In this document: one piece after another, positions 1 through 7,338 of the stretch | Numbering within the stretch: position 1 is the first letter of the stretch | How the letters are laid out: the number at the start of each line of letters is the position of its first letter | Made by a program: the position numbers and the translations under genes | Origin: an uncultured Prevotellaceae bacterium | GTDB taxonomy: Bacteria > Bacteroidota > Bacteroidia > Bacteroidales > Muribaculaceae | Direction: 5' to 3' | DNA: 32,488 nt | Assembly (NCBI GenBank): GCA_947254205.1 | Contig: CAMYCE010000012.1 | Span: 1 to 32,488 of the forward strand | Notes under the pieces: generated by a model | Database searches by the model: none | The model's input: the letters and a program-made list of their open reading frames with translations, nothing else | What the model was told of the DNA's origin: nothing

Positions 1-363
1 AGGAAAAGCCTAAGATATTTTCTTATTGCGACCTAATGACCGATTGGGGTTTAATGGCTTGTAGATACATAATGCATCGGTTCCCTCACAGCCACAAAAG
101 TGTCAACACGCACCGTGGTGACGATGAAACTGTATGTTATATCAACTTCTGCTATTAAGCCCTGAAACGGAGCCGATGCCATGCATTGGCTCTACATGGC
201 TATGAGGCAGAAATTGGTGGTGACAAAATAAGCCACCAGTGGGCCGAACGGGCCGTCGAGGTGGCTTGATTGTCGATTCGATTATCGGATTCTCCATCTA
301 AACAAAAACACGAGAATTGTGCGCAAACAATTGGAGGATAAATCGAACATTAGGACAACAACA
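1..363. other. gene-poor left edge with hairpins
   Basis: No convincing gene is seen here. An open frame enters from the window edge at base 3 and stops at 158 (reading ...CDLMTDWGLMACRY...), but it runs through a dispersed repeat and has no recognisable domain, so I do not call it. Two compact inverted repeats are visible: 171-191 (9-bp arms, 3-nt loop) and 230-267 (8-bp arms AAGCCACC/GGTGGCTT with an inner GGCC/GGCC pairing). Neither is followed by a T-run. The stretch could be the end of an upstream unit, a decayed element or a structured RNA; the sequence alone does not decide. Confidence 0.4.
24..49 (+). repeat. dispersed repeat, copy A
   Basis: A 26-nt stretch containing CCTAATGACCGATT is identical to the reverse complement of 11932-11957, and its core recurs near 32434-32455. 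Looser similarity continues on the left (GAAAAGCCTAAG here, GAAAAACCTAAA in copy B). Read on the minus strand it lies downstream of the minus-strand tRNA-Glu, so its orientation relative to the preceding gene matches the other two copies. Confidence 0.8.
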
Positions 364-393
364 AAAGCGTCAAGCTGTTAAACTTAACGCTTT
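364..393 (-). terminator. hairpin after tRNA-Glu
   Basis: Arms 364-374 and 383-393 (AAAGCGTCAAG / CTTAACGCTTT) pair over 11 positions with one G-T wobble around an 8-nt loop, directly 3' of the minus-strand tRNA-Glu. The T-rich tail on the minus strand is interrupted (TGTTGTTG), so termination is likely but not certain. Confidence 0.55.
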
Positions 394-394
394 G

Positions 395-469
395 TGGTAG
401 CCCATAGCAGAGTCGAACTGCTCTTTTAAGAATGAAAATCTTACGTACTAACCGATATACGAATGGGCC
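395..469 (-). tRNA. tRNA-Glu (TTC), copy 1
   Basis: On the minus strand a full cloverleaf can be drawn: acceptor GGCCCAT/ATGGGCT, anticodon stem TAAGA/TCTTA with loop TTTTCAT (anticodon TTC), and T-arm AGCAG-TTCGACT-CTGCT. The discriminator A is followed by an encoded CCA (395-397). The mature body is identical to the copy at 829-900, but that copy lacks the encoded CCA. It lies 70 nt downstream of rpsT on the same strand and is probably co-transcribed with it. Confidence 0.95.
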
Positions 470-539
470 AAACCTTGCATGGCAACTCAACCAGTGTGGC
501 TCAAGTGCCATTTGATATTGTTTTAAATGACCTAATCTA

Positions 540-800
540 TCAGGCAGCGTTGAGCTTGTTAACGAGCTTGGCCAACTTTGACTTGAGGTTGGAAGCCTTG
601 TTCTTGCTGATGACGTTTTTACGGGCCAGCTTGTCGAGCATAGCTGAAACCTTCTTGTAGTCTTCGGCAGCCTTCACCTTGTCGGTTTCTTTGCGAAGAT
701 TGCGAACAGCGTTGCGCATAGTCTTTGCATAATAGCGGTTGCGAAGATTTCTTGCCTGAGATTGGCGGATTCTCTTAATTGCTGATTTGTGGTTTGCCAT
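540..800 (-). CDS. rpsT: 30S ribosomal protein S20
   Basis: This 86-residue, very basic protein begins MANHKSAIKRIRQSQARN, the classic S20 N-terminus, and has the family's usual length. S20 binds 16S rRNA in the body of the small subunit and is needed for assembly. The gene sits between two identical tRNA-Glu genes on the same strand, 28 nt after the upstream tRNA and 70 nt before the downstream one. No separate promoter is visible in the 28-nt gap, so I infer read-through from the promoter at 929-959. The tRNAs would then be cut out of a tRNA-mRNA-tRNA precursor. The identification is secure. Confidence 0.98.
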   Translation of the reverse strand: MANHKSAIKRIRQSQARNLRNRYYAKTMRNAVRNLRKETDKVKAAEDYKKVSAMLDKLARKNVISKNKASNLKSKLAKLVNKLNAA

Positions 801-828
801 TTTTCTGAACCTTTTAATTTTTTATTTG

Positions 829-900
829 TAGCCCATAGCAGAGTCGAACTGCTCTTTTAAGAATGAAAATCTTACGTACTAACCGATATACGAATGGGCC
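829..900 (-). tRNA. tRNA-Glu (TTC), copy 2
   Basis: Identical in its body to copy 1 (395-469), with the same TTC anticodon loop and T-arm. The three bases after the discriminator read CAA on the minus strand, so CCA must be added post-transcriptionally. It is the first element after a strong Bacteroidetes-type promoter and is followed after 28 nt by rpsT. Confidence 0.95.
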
Positions 901-928
901 ATCTTGTGCATAGTCGCAAAAGCGAGTG

Positions 929-959
929 CAAATATAGGAATGTTTTTTGAATTGACAAA
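929..959 (-). promoter_or_regulatory. promoter of tRNA-Glu/rpsT unit
   Basis: On the minus strand TTTG (959-956) and TATATTTG (936-929) are separated by 19 nt, matching the Bacteroidetes -33/-7 pattern. The start would fall shortly before the tRNA-Glu at 900. Confidence 0.75.
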
Positions 960-1062
960 ATTTCGTATTGCTAAATCGTTTTTTTTGCCTTTTTTTTTAG
1001 TTTTTGGTCGATTTTTATTTCAGAAATGGCTATTTTAGTGCTTCAATTTTCAAAGTTGAAGC

Positions 1063-1788
1063 ATGTATGAATCGCTCAATGGAGTTGTGCTTAATGTGAT
1101 TAAGTATAACGATCGCCACAATATAGCCCATGTTTATACCAACAAGCATGGCAAAATGTCGTTTCTCGTGGGGCAGGGTAGCACGGCTGCCGCTCGCATG
1201 CGCACTGCCATGTTCATGCCTTTGAGCCTGTTGAGGTTTGAGGCTCGCATTGTGCCAGGGCGTGAGTTGTGCACGCTTCACGATGTGCATCGTGCCCACG
1301 TGCTTAGCGAGATTTATGCCAATCCGTTTAAGAATGCTGTGGCCATGTTTGTGTGTGAGGTGTTGAGCCACACCATTCAAGAGCATGAGCAAAACGATGC
1401 CTTGTTTCGCTATATTTCCACATCAGTCAGGTTGCTTGAAGGCATGAGTGTGGGCGTTGCCAATTTCCATATTTGTTTTCTTTATCACTTGGGTGCATTT
1501 TTGGGCATTGAGCCCGATGTTGAGAGCTATCGCGAGGGCTATTGGTTTGACATGAGCGATGGCGTGTTTGTTTCGTCGCCTCGTGCTGGTAGTCGCAATC
1601 TCAACCCTCAAGAAGCATGGGTCATCAAGTTGCTCTCGCGCATGTCGTTTGCCAACTTGCACCATTTCAAGTTCAATCGTGAAGATCGCGACCGCATGCT
1701 CGATGTGATAATCTCCTATTATAGGTTGCACAATAGCACCATGGGCACGCTCAAGTCGCCCGAAATATTGAAACAGCTATTTGTGTGA
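1063..1788 (+). CDS. recO: DNA repair protein RecO
   Basis: This 241-residue protein has RecO features: an N-terminal OB-fold region (about 1-80, beginning MYESLNGVVLNVIKYNDRHN) and a helical C-terminal part. RecO works with RecR to load RecA on SSB-coated single strands in RecF-pathway gap repair. The four-cysteine zinc cluster of many Gram-positive RecO proteins is not visible here. The ATG at 1063 gives the expected N-terminus. The gene diverges from the tRNA-Glu/rpsT unit and converges on the TPM gene with only 20 nt between stops, where no terminator hairpin is evident. The adjacency of recO to rpsT and tRNA-Glu is, as I recall, seen in other Bacteroidales. Confidence 0.88.
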   Translation: MYESLNGVVLNVIKYNDRHNIAHVYTNKHGKMSFLVGQGSTAAARMRTAMFMPLSLLRFEARIVPGRELCTLHDVHRAHVLSEIYANPFKNAVAMFVCEVLSHTIQEHEQNDALFRYISTSVRLLEGMSVGVANFHICFLYHLGAFLGIEPDVESYREGYWFDMSDGVFVSSPRAGSRNLNPQEAWVIKLLSRMSFANLHHFKFNREDRDRMLDVIISYYRLHNSTMGTLKSPEILKQLFV

Positions 1789-1808
1789 GTTTTCTGCTCA
1801 TGATAGGG

Positions 1809-2609
1809 CTACCATGACCCTCCGGCACCACCACCGCTAAAGCTGCCACCGCCAAAGCCTCCAAAACCGCCAAAGCCACCACTTGAGCCACCGCTACTCC
1901 AGCCTCCCAACCCCACGCCGGGGCCACCCCAAGTGGCCGAATTGCCACGACGCTTGCTCTTCTTGTTCTTGCTTGATGGAAAATAATTCCAGCCAAAAAT
2001 GACGAAAAAGAGAAGGGTGAAAAAAATGAGTTCACCTATGCTCAATTCATCGTCGCTGTTTTGATATTTCTCGACATCAAATTCTCCTTTGACGATGGGC
2101 ATGATCACGTGCAGGGCATTCCACATGGCCTTGTCGTAGTTGTTGTTCTCGTCGCGCAAGGGGGGAATGATTTCTTTGGAAATGATGCTGTTGCACAAGG
2201 CATCGGGGAGCACACCTTCAAGGCCCTTGCCCGGAGCAATAAACACGCGCCCTCTTGAGTCGGCTGTTTTGGGCTTGATGAGAATGATGATGCCGTTGTC
2301 TTCTTTTTCTTGCCCCACGCCCCACTTGTCGCCCAGCTTTGATGCAAACTCCCATGGCTCGTAGTCGCCCAAATCGGGCACTGTGACCACTACAATTTGG
2401 TTGGAGGTGGTGCGAGCAAAGGCTTCAAGCGAGTCTTCGAGTTGTGTGTTCGAGTTGAGAATGCCTGCCATGTCGTTGACAAGCCGTGCAGGGGAGGGCC
2501 GGTTGGGAATTTCAACCTTGGCTCCCCATGCATGGAGGCATGTCGTGACAAGCATGGCGCCACACAATAGCGCAAGTTTGAGATTATGCTTCATCGTCTT
2601 CTTCATCAA
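1809..2609 (-). CDS. TPM-domain protein with Gly-rich tail
   Basis: A 266-residue protein of the YgcG/TPM type. Residues 1-29 form a signal peptide (hydrophobic core, then LHAWGA). The TPM domain spans about 35-185 (RLVNDMAGILN, QIVVVTVPDLGD, NGIIILI motifs). A membrane helix follows at about 190-210 (IGELIFFTLLFFVIFGWNYF), and the end is a Gly/Ser/Phe-rich tail (GGFGGFGGFGGG...SGGGAGGSW). The family is usually membrane-linked; TPM proteins have been tied to photosystem II repair in plants and to phosphatase activity, but the bacterial role is unclear. It is the last gene of lemA-TPM-TPM and overlaps the previous gene by 26 nt, so the two are translated from one message. ATGs at 2606 and 2594 are alternative starts. 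Confidence 0.85.
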   Translation of the reverse strand: MMKKTMKHNLKLALLCGAMLVTTCLHAWGAKVEIPNRPSPARLVNDMAGILNSNTQLEDSLEAFARTTSNQIVVVTVPDLGDYEPWEFASKLGDKWGVGQEKEDNGIIILIKPKTADSRGRVFIAPGKGLEGVLPDALCNSIISKEIIPPLRDENNNYDKAMWNALHVIMPIVKGEFDVEKYQNSDDELSIGELIFFTLLFFVIFGWNYFPSSKNKKSKRRGNSATWGGPGVGLGGWSSGGSSGGFGGFGGFGGGSFSGGGAGGSW

Positions 2610-3036
2610 AGGTTACTGCATTGTCGATTTCGTTCACGTCGTTGTCTTGGCAAGGGAAGTAGGATTTGAGGCTGTTGCCCATTTGAGCTATGATTTGGCA
2701 AAGCCCCTCAACCACTTGCCCCTCTTTGAGATAGGCGAGCAAGGTGTTTTTCTCGCTGTCCCAAAAATTGGAGGGCACAACCTTGTTGATGCCTTGGTCG
2801 CCAATGATGGCAAATTTGCGCGACTCATAGGCAATGAGCACCAGCACAGCATTGCGTTGCAGGGTGTTGTATAGCCGTAGCTTGTTGAACTTGTGCTCGG
2901 CCATTTTCATGATGTCGCCACGGCATTTGGGGGTGACATGCACGCATATTTCGCCCGAAGTGTGCTTCTCGGCTTGGGTGATGGCTTGCGCAATGCGCTC
3001 TTGTCCCTCGGCGTTGATAAAGTCGGCAAGTTTCAT
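2584..3036 (-). CDS. TPM-domain protein, short, no signal
   Basis: A 150-residue protein without signal peptide or membrane helix. The TPM fold is recognisable from EKHTSGEICVHV at about 25-36, AVLVLIAYESRKFAIIGDQGI at about 63-83 and a helical C-terminal half; it ends in an acidic tail (TFDEEDDEA). It resembles the cytosolic single-domain TPM proteins found beside LemA and a membrane TPM protein in many Bacteroidetes. It starts 42 nt after lemA stops and overlaps the 266-residue TPM gene. The contrast with the exported paralogue suggests the two work on opposite sides of the inner membrane; this is an inference and the biochemical role is unknown. Confidence 0.82.
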   Translation of the reverse strand: MKLADFINAEGQERIAQAITQAEKHTSGEICVHVTPKCRGDIMKMAEHKFNKLRLYNTLQRNAVLVLIAYESRKFAIIGDQGINKVVPSNFWDSEKNTLLAYLKEGQVVEGLCQIIAQMGNSLKSYFPCQDNDVNEIDNAVTFDEEDDEA

Positions 3037-3078
3037 TGTAGCGGTTCTTTTCTATATATTAATGTGGTTGTATCAAGG

Positions 3079-3735
3079 TTATTCAAAATTCACTGTTGGG
3101 GCTTTGTCGGCACCGGCAGCGGCTTTGAAGTGGGGCTTGGTCTGGAATCCAAACATGCCAGCCACGATGTTGATGGGGAAACGGCGCACCTTGGTGTTGT
3201 AGGTCTGTGCAGCTTCGTTGAAGTCTTCGCGAGCCTTGGTGCATCGGTTTTCGGTGCCTTCAAGCTGTGCTTGCAGGTTTTGGAAGTTTTGGCTGGCTTG
3301 CAATTGTGGATAGGCCTCGCTCACGGCAATGAGCTTGCCCAGTGCAGTGCCCAGCTCGCCTTGAGCTTGCTGATAGCGGTTGAGGTCTTCTTCGCTCAGG
3401 TTAGTAGCGTCAATCTTCATTTGTCCCACACTGGCGCGTGCAGTGGTCACAGCCTCAAAGGTTTCTTTCTCGTGCTTGGCATAGCCCTTCACGGTGTTCA
3501 CAAGGTTGGGAATGAGGTCGGCGCGACGCTGATAGGTGTTTTCAACGTTGGCCCAAGCCTTTTCCACGTCTTCTTGTTGGGCAACGAGGCCGTTGTATTG
3601 GCTCACACCCCACATGAAGATGCCTGCAAGTGCTACCAGCACGGCAATGACAATGCCACTTGTGCCTGCACAGCCTTTGGTGATGTTACCGGCATTGAAG
3701 CCGCCATTGTTGTTGGAATTGTTGATGTTGTTCAT
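3079..3735 (-). CDS. lemA: LemA family protein
   Basis: This 218-residue protein begins with an Asn/Gly-rich cytoplasmic stretch and has one membrane helix at about 28-46 (GIVIAVLVALAGIFMWGVS). The typical LemA coiled region follows, with the hallmark sequence NGLVAQQEDVEKAWANVENTYQRRADLIPNLVNTVKGY (about 48-85). LemA proteins are single-pass inner-membrane proteins of unknown biochemical role, often encoded with TPM or HtpX-like proteins and thought to act in envelope maintenance. It is the first gene of a three-gene minus-strand operon. The extended polar N-terminus (MNNINNSNNNGGFNAGN) is longer than in short LemA proteins, and later starts are possible. Family assignment is firm. Confidence 0.92.
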   Translation of the reverse strand: MNNINNSNNNGGFNAGNITKGCAGTSGIVIAVLVALAGIFMWGVSQYNGLVAQQEDVEKAWANVENTYQRRADLIPNLVNTVKGYAKHEKETFEAVTTARASVGQMKIDATNLSEEDLNRYQQAQGELGTALGKLIAVSEAYPQLQASQNFQNLQAQLEGTENRCTKAREDFNEAAQTYNTKVRRFPINIVAGMFGFQTKPHFKAAAGADKAPTVNFE

Positions 3736-3805
3736 AATTTCTTGATATTTTAATGTGTGTTATGTTCTGTGAACCGGTGTGGGCTACTGTGTGCCCCCCT
3801 CAGGG

Positions 3806-3836
3806 CAAAGATACAATGCTGTGAAGAAATATTGCA
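3806..3836 (-). promoter_or_regulatory. promoter of lemA operon
   Basis: TATCTTTG on the minus strand (3813-3806) is an exact -7 element. TTG at 3836-3834 is a candidate -33 but at 20-21 nt is slightly far. The resulting leader would be about 65 nt. Confidence 0.55.
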
Positions 3837-4003
3837 ACTATTGTGCCAACTATTTTGTGCTTTTGGGCGATTCAACCATTTAACAACAGTAAAAAAATGT
3901 TCTTTTTTAGACTTGTTAAATGATTAAATTACAAATGTTAACAAAAAGGGAATTATTTACCATTTTTTGAGCAAAATAGAACAGTTTATCAATTGAAATG
4001 TAT

Positions 4004-4011
4004 TACATTTG
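4004..4011 (+). promoter_or_regulatory. -7 element before porin gene
   Basis: TACATTTG fits TAnnTTTG and lies 32 nt before the ATG. No good -33 TTTG is found at the right distance, so an activator may be needed or the site may be chance. Confidence 0.45.
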
Positions 4012-4043
4012 TCGCAGAATTAATTTAAAAACTTAGAAAAACG

Positions 4044-5345
4044 ATGAAACGAATAACATTATTAGGAGTGTCGATAGCCCTTGCTTGTGGAGCTCATGCA
4101 GGTGGAATTTTAACCAACACCAATCTTCATGTCGATTTTTTGCGCATGGTGGCTCGCGGAGCTTCTCACGACATTGATGCTGTGTATAGCAACCCTGCCG
4201 GCACTGCATTCATGCCACAAGGCTGGGCTTTGTCGCTCAATATTCAAAGTGCCTATCAAACTCGCAACATTGAGTCGACCTTTGCTCTTTTTCCCGAAGG
4301 TACTCGCAAATACACCGGTAAGGCTTCGGCTCCGGCAATTCCGTCGCTCATGGCAAGCTACAACAAGGGCCGTTGGGGCGTGTCGGGCATGCTCGGTGTT
4401 GTGGGCGGTGGTGGCAAGTGCTCGTTCGACAACGGCTTGCCTGCTTTCGACTCTCAGGTGATGGCTGGCCTCTATGCCATGAGCAAAGGCACACTCACAC
4501 CTGCTGCCTATGACATCAACACAGCCTTGCAAGGCAGTCAGCTCATCTATGGAGGTCAAATTGGTGGTTTCTACCGCTTCATGCCCTCGTTGAGTGGCTA
4601 TGCCGGTGTGCGTGTCAACTACTTCTTTGGCAACTATTCGGGCTTTGTGACTGCCAAAATGAAAAAAATGGACAAAACTCTGCTCGACCTGCGTCTCGAT
4701 TGCGATCAAAAGGGTTGGGGCGTGACTCCCATTTTGGGCGTGAACTATCAATACAAAAACTTGACTTTGGCGGCTAAATATGAATTCAGGGCCAATCTTA
4801 ATATCGAGAACAAAACACGCGAGAATAGCGACCCCAATGGAGCACTTGCTGCATTTAAAGATGGCGTGAACACTCCCAGCGACATTCCTGCCATGCTCTC
4901 GGTGGCTGCTGGCTATGCCATCACACCCCGGTTGCGCGCCACGCTCGAATATCACTTTTTCGACGACAAGCACGCTGGCATGGCTGGGCACAAAGAAAAA
5001 GCCCTCAAGCACGGCACTCGTGAATTGCTGGCAGGTGTGGAATATGACATCAACAAAACCTTCACTGTGAGTGCCGGCACACAACGCACCAACTATGGCC
5101 TTGCCGACGATTTCCAGCAAAACACAGCTTTCTCTTGCGATAGTTGGTCGGTGGGTTTGGGTGCCGCTGTGAACTTCAACAAGAAGGTGACTGTGAATGT
5201 GGGCTACTTCTTCTCGATGTATGACGACTACACCAAGAGTGTAGAGGCAGGAAAGCCCGGTTACAATGGCACAACCATGCCAGGCAAAGACGTGTATTCA
5301 CGCACCAATAAAGTATTTGGCATGGGTATCGATTACAAATTCTAA
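4044..5345 (+). CDS. OmpP1/FadL-type outer-membrane porin
   Basis: A 433-residue outer-membrane beta-barrel protein. A signal peptide (MKRITLLGVSIALACGAHA) precedes the mature protein. The FadL-family signature region follows: about residues 33-55 contain ARGASHDIDAVYSNPAGTAF, with the NPAG motif typical of OmpP1/TodX/FadL proteins. Alternating Gly/aromatic strands continue to the C-terminus, which ends GMGIDYKF with the terminal Phe favoured for barrel assembly. The family moves hydrophobic compounds such as long-chain fatty acids across the outer membrane by a lateral route; the substrate here cannot be read from sequence. It is monocistronic, with a promoter-like site at 4004 and a strong terminator at 5431-5468. 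Confidence 0.9.
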   Translation: MKRITLLGVSIALACGAHAGGILTNTNLHVDFLRMVARGASHDIDAVYSNPAGTAFMPQGWALSLNIQSAYQTRNIESTFALFPEGTRKYTGKASAPAIPSLMASYNKGRWGVSGMLGVVGGGGKCSFDNGLPAFDSQVMAGLYAMSKGTLTPAAYDINTALQGSQLIYGGQIGGFYRFMPSLSGYAGVRVNYFFGNYSGFVTAKMKKMDKTLLDLRLDCDQKGWGVTPILGVNYQYKNLTLAAKYEFRANLNIENKTRENSDPNGALAAFKDGVNTPSDIPAMLSVAAGYAITPRLRATLEYHFFDDKHAGMAGHKEKALKHGTRELLAGVEYDINKTFTVSAGTQRTNYGLADDFQQNTAFSCDSWSVGLGAAVNFNKKVTVNVGYFFSMYDDYTKSVEAGKPGYNGTTMPGKDVYSRTNKVFGMGIDYKF

Positions 5346-5355
5346 TACATCTATA

Positions 5356-5372
5356 AACACACACACACACAC
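5356..5372. repeat. AC dinucleotide run
   Basis: A short run of about eight AC units directly after the porin stop codon. It is outside the coding frame, so length change would not affect the protein. Confidence 0.7.
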
Positions 5373-5430
5373 AATTACTCTCGAATCAGTCCAATAGGAT
5401 TTTTTTCATTTTTCGTTTTTTGCAATTCCC

Positions 5431-5468
5431 AAACCCCAAGAAGTTTCAATGGTGTCTTCTTGGGGTTT
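5431..5468 (+). terminator. terminator of porin gene
   Basis: Perfect 13-bp arms AAACCCCAAGAAG and CTTCTTGGGGTTT around a 12-nt loop, followed by TTA and more T. It lies about 85 nt after the stop codon. The A-rich left flank may let it serve the opposite strand (after tRNA-Arg) too. Confidence 0.85.
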
Positions 5469-5604
5469 TATTATGCCATTTTAGGGAAACTATATTTTTA
5501 TGAATCGGCTGTGCCCAAATTTTGTGAAATGTTGTTGCACCAAAATAAAGAAATGAAGTTGCTATAACTTGGTGGTTATTGGGCAACTTCATTGGCTTTG
5601 ATAG

Positions 5605-5676
5605 TATCCCCGCAGGGAATCGAACCCTGATTTAAGGTTTAGGAAACCTTCGTTCTATCCATTGAACTACGGAGAC
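5605..5676 (-). tRNA. tRNA-Arg (CCT)
   Basis: On the minus strand a cloverleaf is complete: acceptor GTCTCCG/CGGGGAT, anticodon stem AAGGT/ACCTT with loop TTCCTAA (anticodon CCT, reading AGG), and T-arm CAGGG-TTCGATT-CCCTG. No CCA is encoded. The first acceptor pair appears to be G-U rather than G-C. Its promoter lies in the nhaD terminator region. Confidence 0.95.
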
Positions 5677-5695
5677 TCAATTGATACTGTGGTTG

Positions 5696-5727
5696 CAAAG
5701 GTAGTGTAAAAATGTTGAAAACACAAA
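5696..5727 (-). promoter_or_regulatory. promoter of tRNA-Arg
   Basis: On the minus strand TTTG (5727-5724) and TACCTTTG (5703-5696) are 20 nt apart, placing the start about 12-15 nt before the tRNA. The -33 element lies inside the left arm of the nhaD terminator hairpin. Confidence 0.65.
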
Positions 5728-5780
5728 ATCGAGGACTGCCCACCAAGGGCATGATGCAAGCAAATCCTCGATTTTGTGTT
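5720..5780 (-). terminator. terminator of nhaD
   Basis: Perfect 16-bp arms at 5720-5735 and 5765-5780 enclose a 29-nt loop that holds a small TGCCC/GGGCA hairpin. On the minus strand it follows the nhaD stop by 23 nt and is followed by a T-rich stretch (CATTTTTACAC). Confidence 0.8.
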
Positions 5781-5803
5781 GTGTGATGTGTGTGTTTGCT
5801 TTT

Positions 5804-7135
5804 TTAGCGCACAATCATGTTGATGCCGGCATAGCATAGAATGCCTGCAAAGTAACCCACCAGCACAATCCAGCTCATGTGTTTCATATACCAGCCAAAG
5901 CTGATTTTCTCGATGCCCATTACAACCACGCCTGCAGCCGAGCCAATGATGAGGATTGAACCACCCACACCGGCACAATAGGCCAGCAGTTGCCAAAACA
6001 GGCCGTCGCAGGCAAAGTCGCCCACAAGGTTGGTGTACATGCCCATGCAGCCTGCCACGAGGGGCACATTGTCGACGATGCTCGAAATCACACCAATGGC
6101 ACCTGTCACCACATAGTGGTTGCCTGCCGACACTTGATTGAGCCACTCGCCGGTGAGCGAGAGCACGCCCACCTCTTCAAGGCAGCTCACAGCCATGAGA
6201 ATACCAAGGAAAAAGAGAATGGTGCTCATGTCGATGCGTGAAAGCAGGTTGCTCACACGTTTCGACATGGGGCTGGTGTGCTCGGCCAGTTGAGCATAGA
6301 AGAGCTCGGTGGTGAGCCACAAAATGCCCAAAATGAGCAAGATGCCCACAAATGGGGGCAGGTCGGTGAGATAGCGGAAGATGGGAACAAACACCAAGCC
6401 ACCCACTCCCAGGCAAAAGATAGTGTTGCGCTGCGAGTTGGTCAGCTCATCGGCTGCGCTCGATTCTTTATTTTCGGGCACTTTGAGTTCGCCCTTCATC
6501 ATGAATTGCAAGATGAGGGTGGGGATTACAGCCGACACGAGCGAGGGAATGAAAATTTCGGTAATCACGCCACCCGACGTGATGAGGCTCTTGTTCCACA
6601 ACATGATGGTTGTGACATCGCCAATGGGCGAGAATGCGCCACCCGAGTTGGCGGCAATAATCACCAGTGAGGCATACATCATGCGGTCGTGCTTCTCTTC
6701 AACGAGCTTGCGCAACACCATCACCATCACAATGCTGGTGGTCATGTTGTCGAGAATGGCACTTAAGAAGAAAGAGAGAATCATGATGCGCCACAGCAAC
6801 TTGCGCTTGCTGGTGGTGCGCAATGCATTTCTCACGAAGTTAAAACCACCATTTTGGTCCACAATCTCAACAATGGTCATGGCACCCATCAAGAAGAAGA
6901 GGGTGGTTGATGTGCTGCCCAAGTGGGCTTCGATGATTTCGTTTACTTTAGCCAGTAATCCGTCGCCCGACACCTCGGTGATGTAGCTGCCCGGATCCAT
7001 CATGAAGAGCGTCCAGCAACCCACAAACATGAGCAGCGCCACTGCAGCTTTGTTGACTTTGGTGAAACTCTCCATTGCAATGCAGGCGTAGCCGATGATG
7101 AACACGACAACAATTGCGATAGTTAAAGTTGACAT
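5804..7135 (-). CDS. nhaD: Na+/H+ antiporter NhaD
   Basis: This 443-residue inner-membrane protein has about 11-12 hydrophobic segments and matches the NhaD family of the ion transporter superfamily. Visible features include a conserved SAILDNMTTSIVMVMVL segment (about 125-141), the polar SGGAFSPIGDVTTIMLW stretch (about 163-180) and the later SSIVDNVPLVAG stretch (about 350-362). Asp and polar residues of this kind inside helices form the ion path in the family. The protein exports Na+ (or Li+) in exchange for H+, aiding pH and salt homeostasis. It is transcribed alone: a -7 element lies at 7188-7195 and a strong terminator at 5720-5780. Assignment is firm; ion preference is from family knowledge. 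Confidence 0.93.
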   Translation of the reverse strand: MSTLTIAIVVVFIIGYACIAMESFTKVNKAAVALLMFVGCWTLFMMDPGSYITEVSGDGLLAKVNEIIEAHLGSTSTTLFFLMGAMTIVEIVDQNGGFNFVRNALRTTSKRKLLWRIMILSFFLSAILDNMTTSIVMVMVLRKLVEEKHDRMMYASLVIIAANSGGAFSPIGDVTTIMLWNKSLITSGGVITEIFIPSLVSAVIPTLILQFMMKGELKVPENKESSAADELTNSQRNTIFCLGVGGLVFVPIFRYLTDLPPFVGILLILGILWLTTELFYAQLAEHTSPMSKRVSNLLSRIDMSTILFFLGILMAVSCLEEVGVLSLTGEWLNQVSAGNHYVVTGAIGVISSIVDNVPLVAGCMGMYTNLVGDFACDGLFWQLLAYCAGVGGSILIIGSAAGVVVMGIEKISFGWYMKHMSWIVLVGYFAGILCYAGINMIVR

Positions 7136-7187
7136 AAAAAAAATGAGTTTAGTTTTTAGTTAAATATGCTTTAGATTTCCGAAGTGA

Positions 7188-7195
7188 CAAAGATA
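7188..7195 (-). promoter_or_regulatory. -7 element of nhaD
   Basis: TATCTTTG on the minus strand, about 53 nt before the nhaD ATG. A matching TTTG at -33 is not present, so strength is uncertain. Confidence 0.5.
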
Positions 7196-7280
7196 ATGTA
7201 TTTATTGATTTGCAGCGTGAAAAAATGTAATTTTTTTTCACTTGCGGTTCTCGCAACCTCAGAGTTTGAACCTAAAAATC

Positions 7281-7314
7281 ACAAAGGCCGTGAATCAGAA
7301 TTCGCGGCCTTTGT
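7281..7314 (-). terminator. terminator of secDF
   Basis: 15-bp arms (7281-7295 and 7300-7314, ACAAAGGCCG... / ...CGGCCTTTGT) with one G-T wobble and a 4-nt loop, 24 nt after the secDF stop on the minus strand. A short T-run (GATTTTTAGG) follows. Confidence 0.8.
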
Positions 7315-7338
7315 TGAATATCATCAAGATTTTATGTT

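Larger units (their letters stand above)
3736..4043. other. AT-rich divergent promoter region
   Basis: No gene is seen in these 308 nt between lemA (minus) and the porin gene (plus). It is AT-rich from about 3880 and carries one promoter-like site for each direction (3806-3836 and 4004-4011). The porin-side half shares the 13-mer TTAACAAAAAGGG with the region before parA, probably by base composition. Confidence 0.6.

Noticed and set aside
3..158. Open frame entering from the left window edge
   Set aside because: It covers the dispersed repeat, has no recognisable domain, and the corresponding frame is not kept in the other repeat copies.
3938..3950. 13-mer TTAACAAAAAGGG shared with 27436-27448
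   Set aside because: Both copies are in AT-rich promoter regions of unrelated genes and the match does not extend; chance is a fair explanation.
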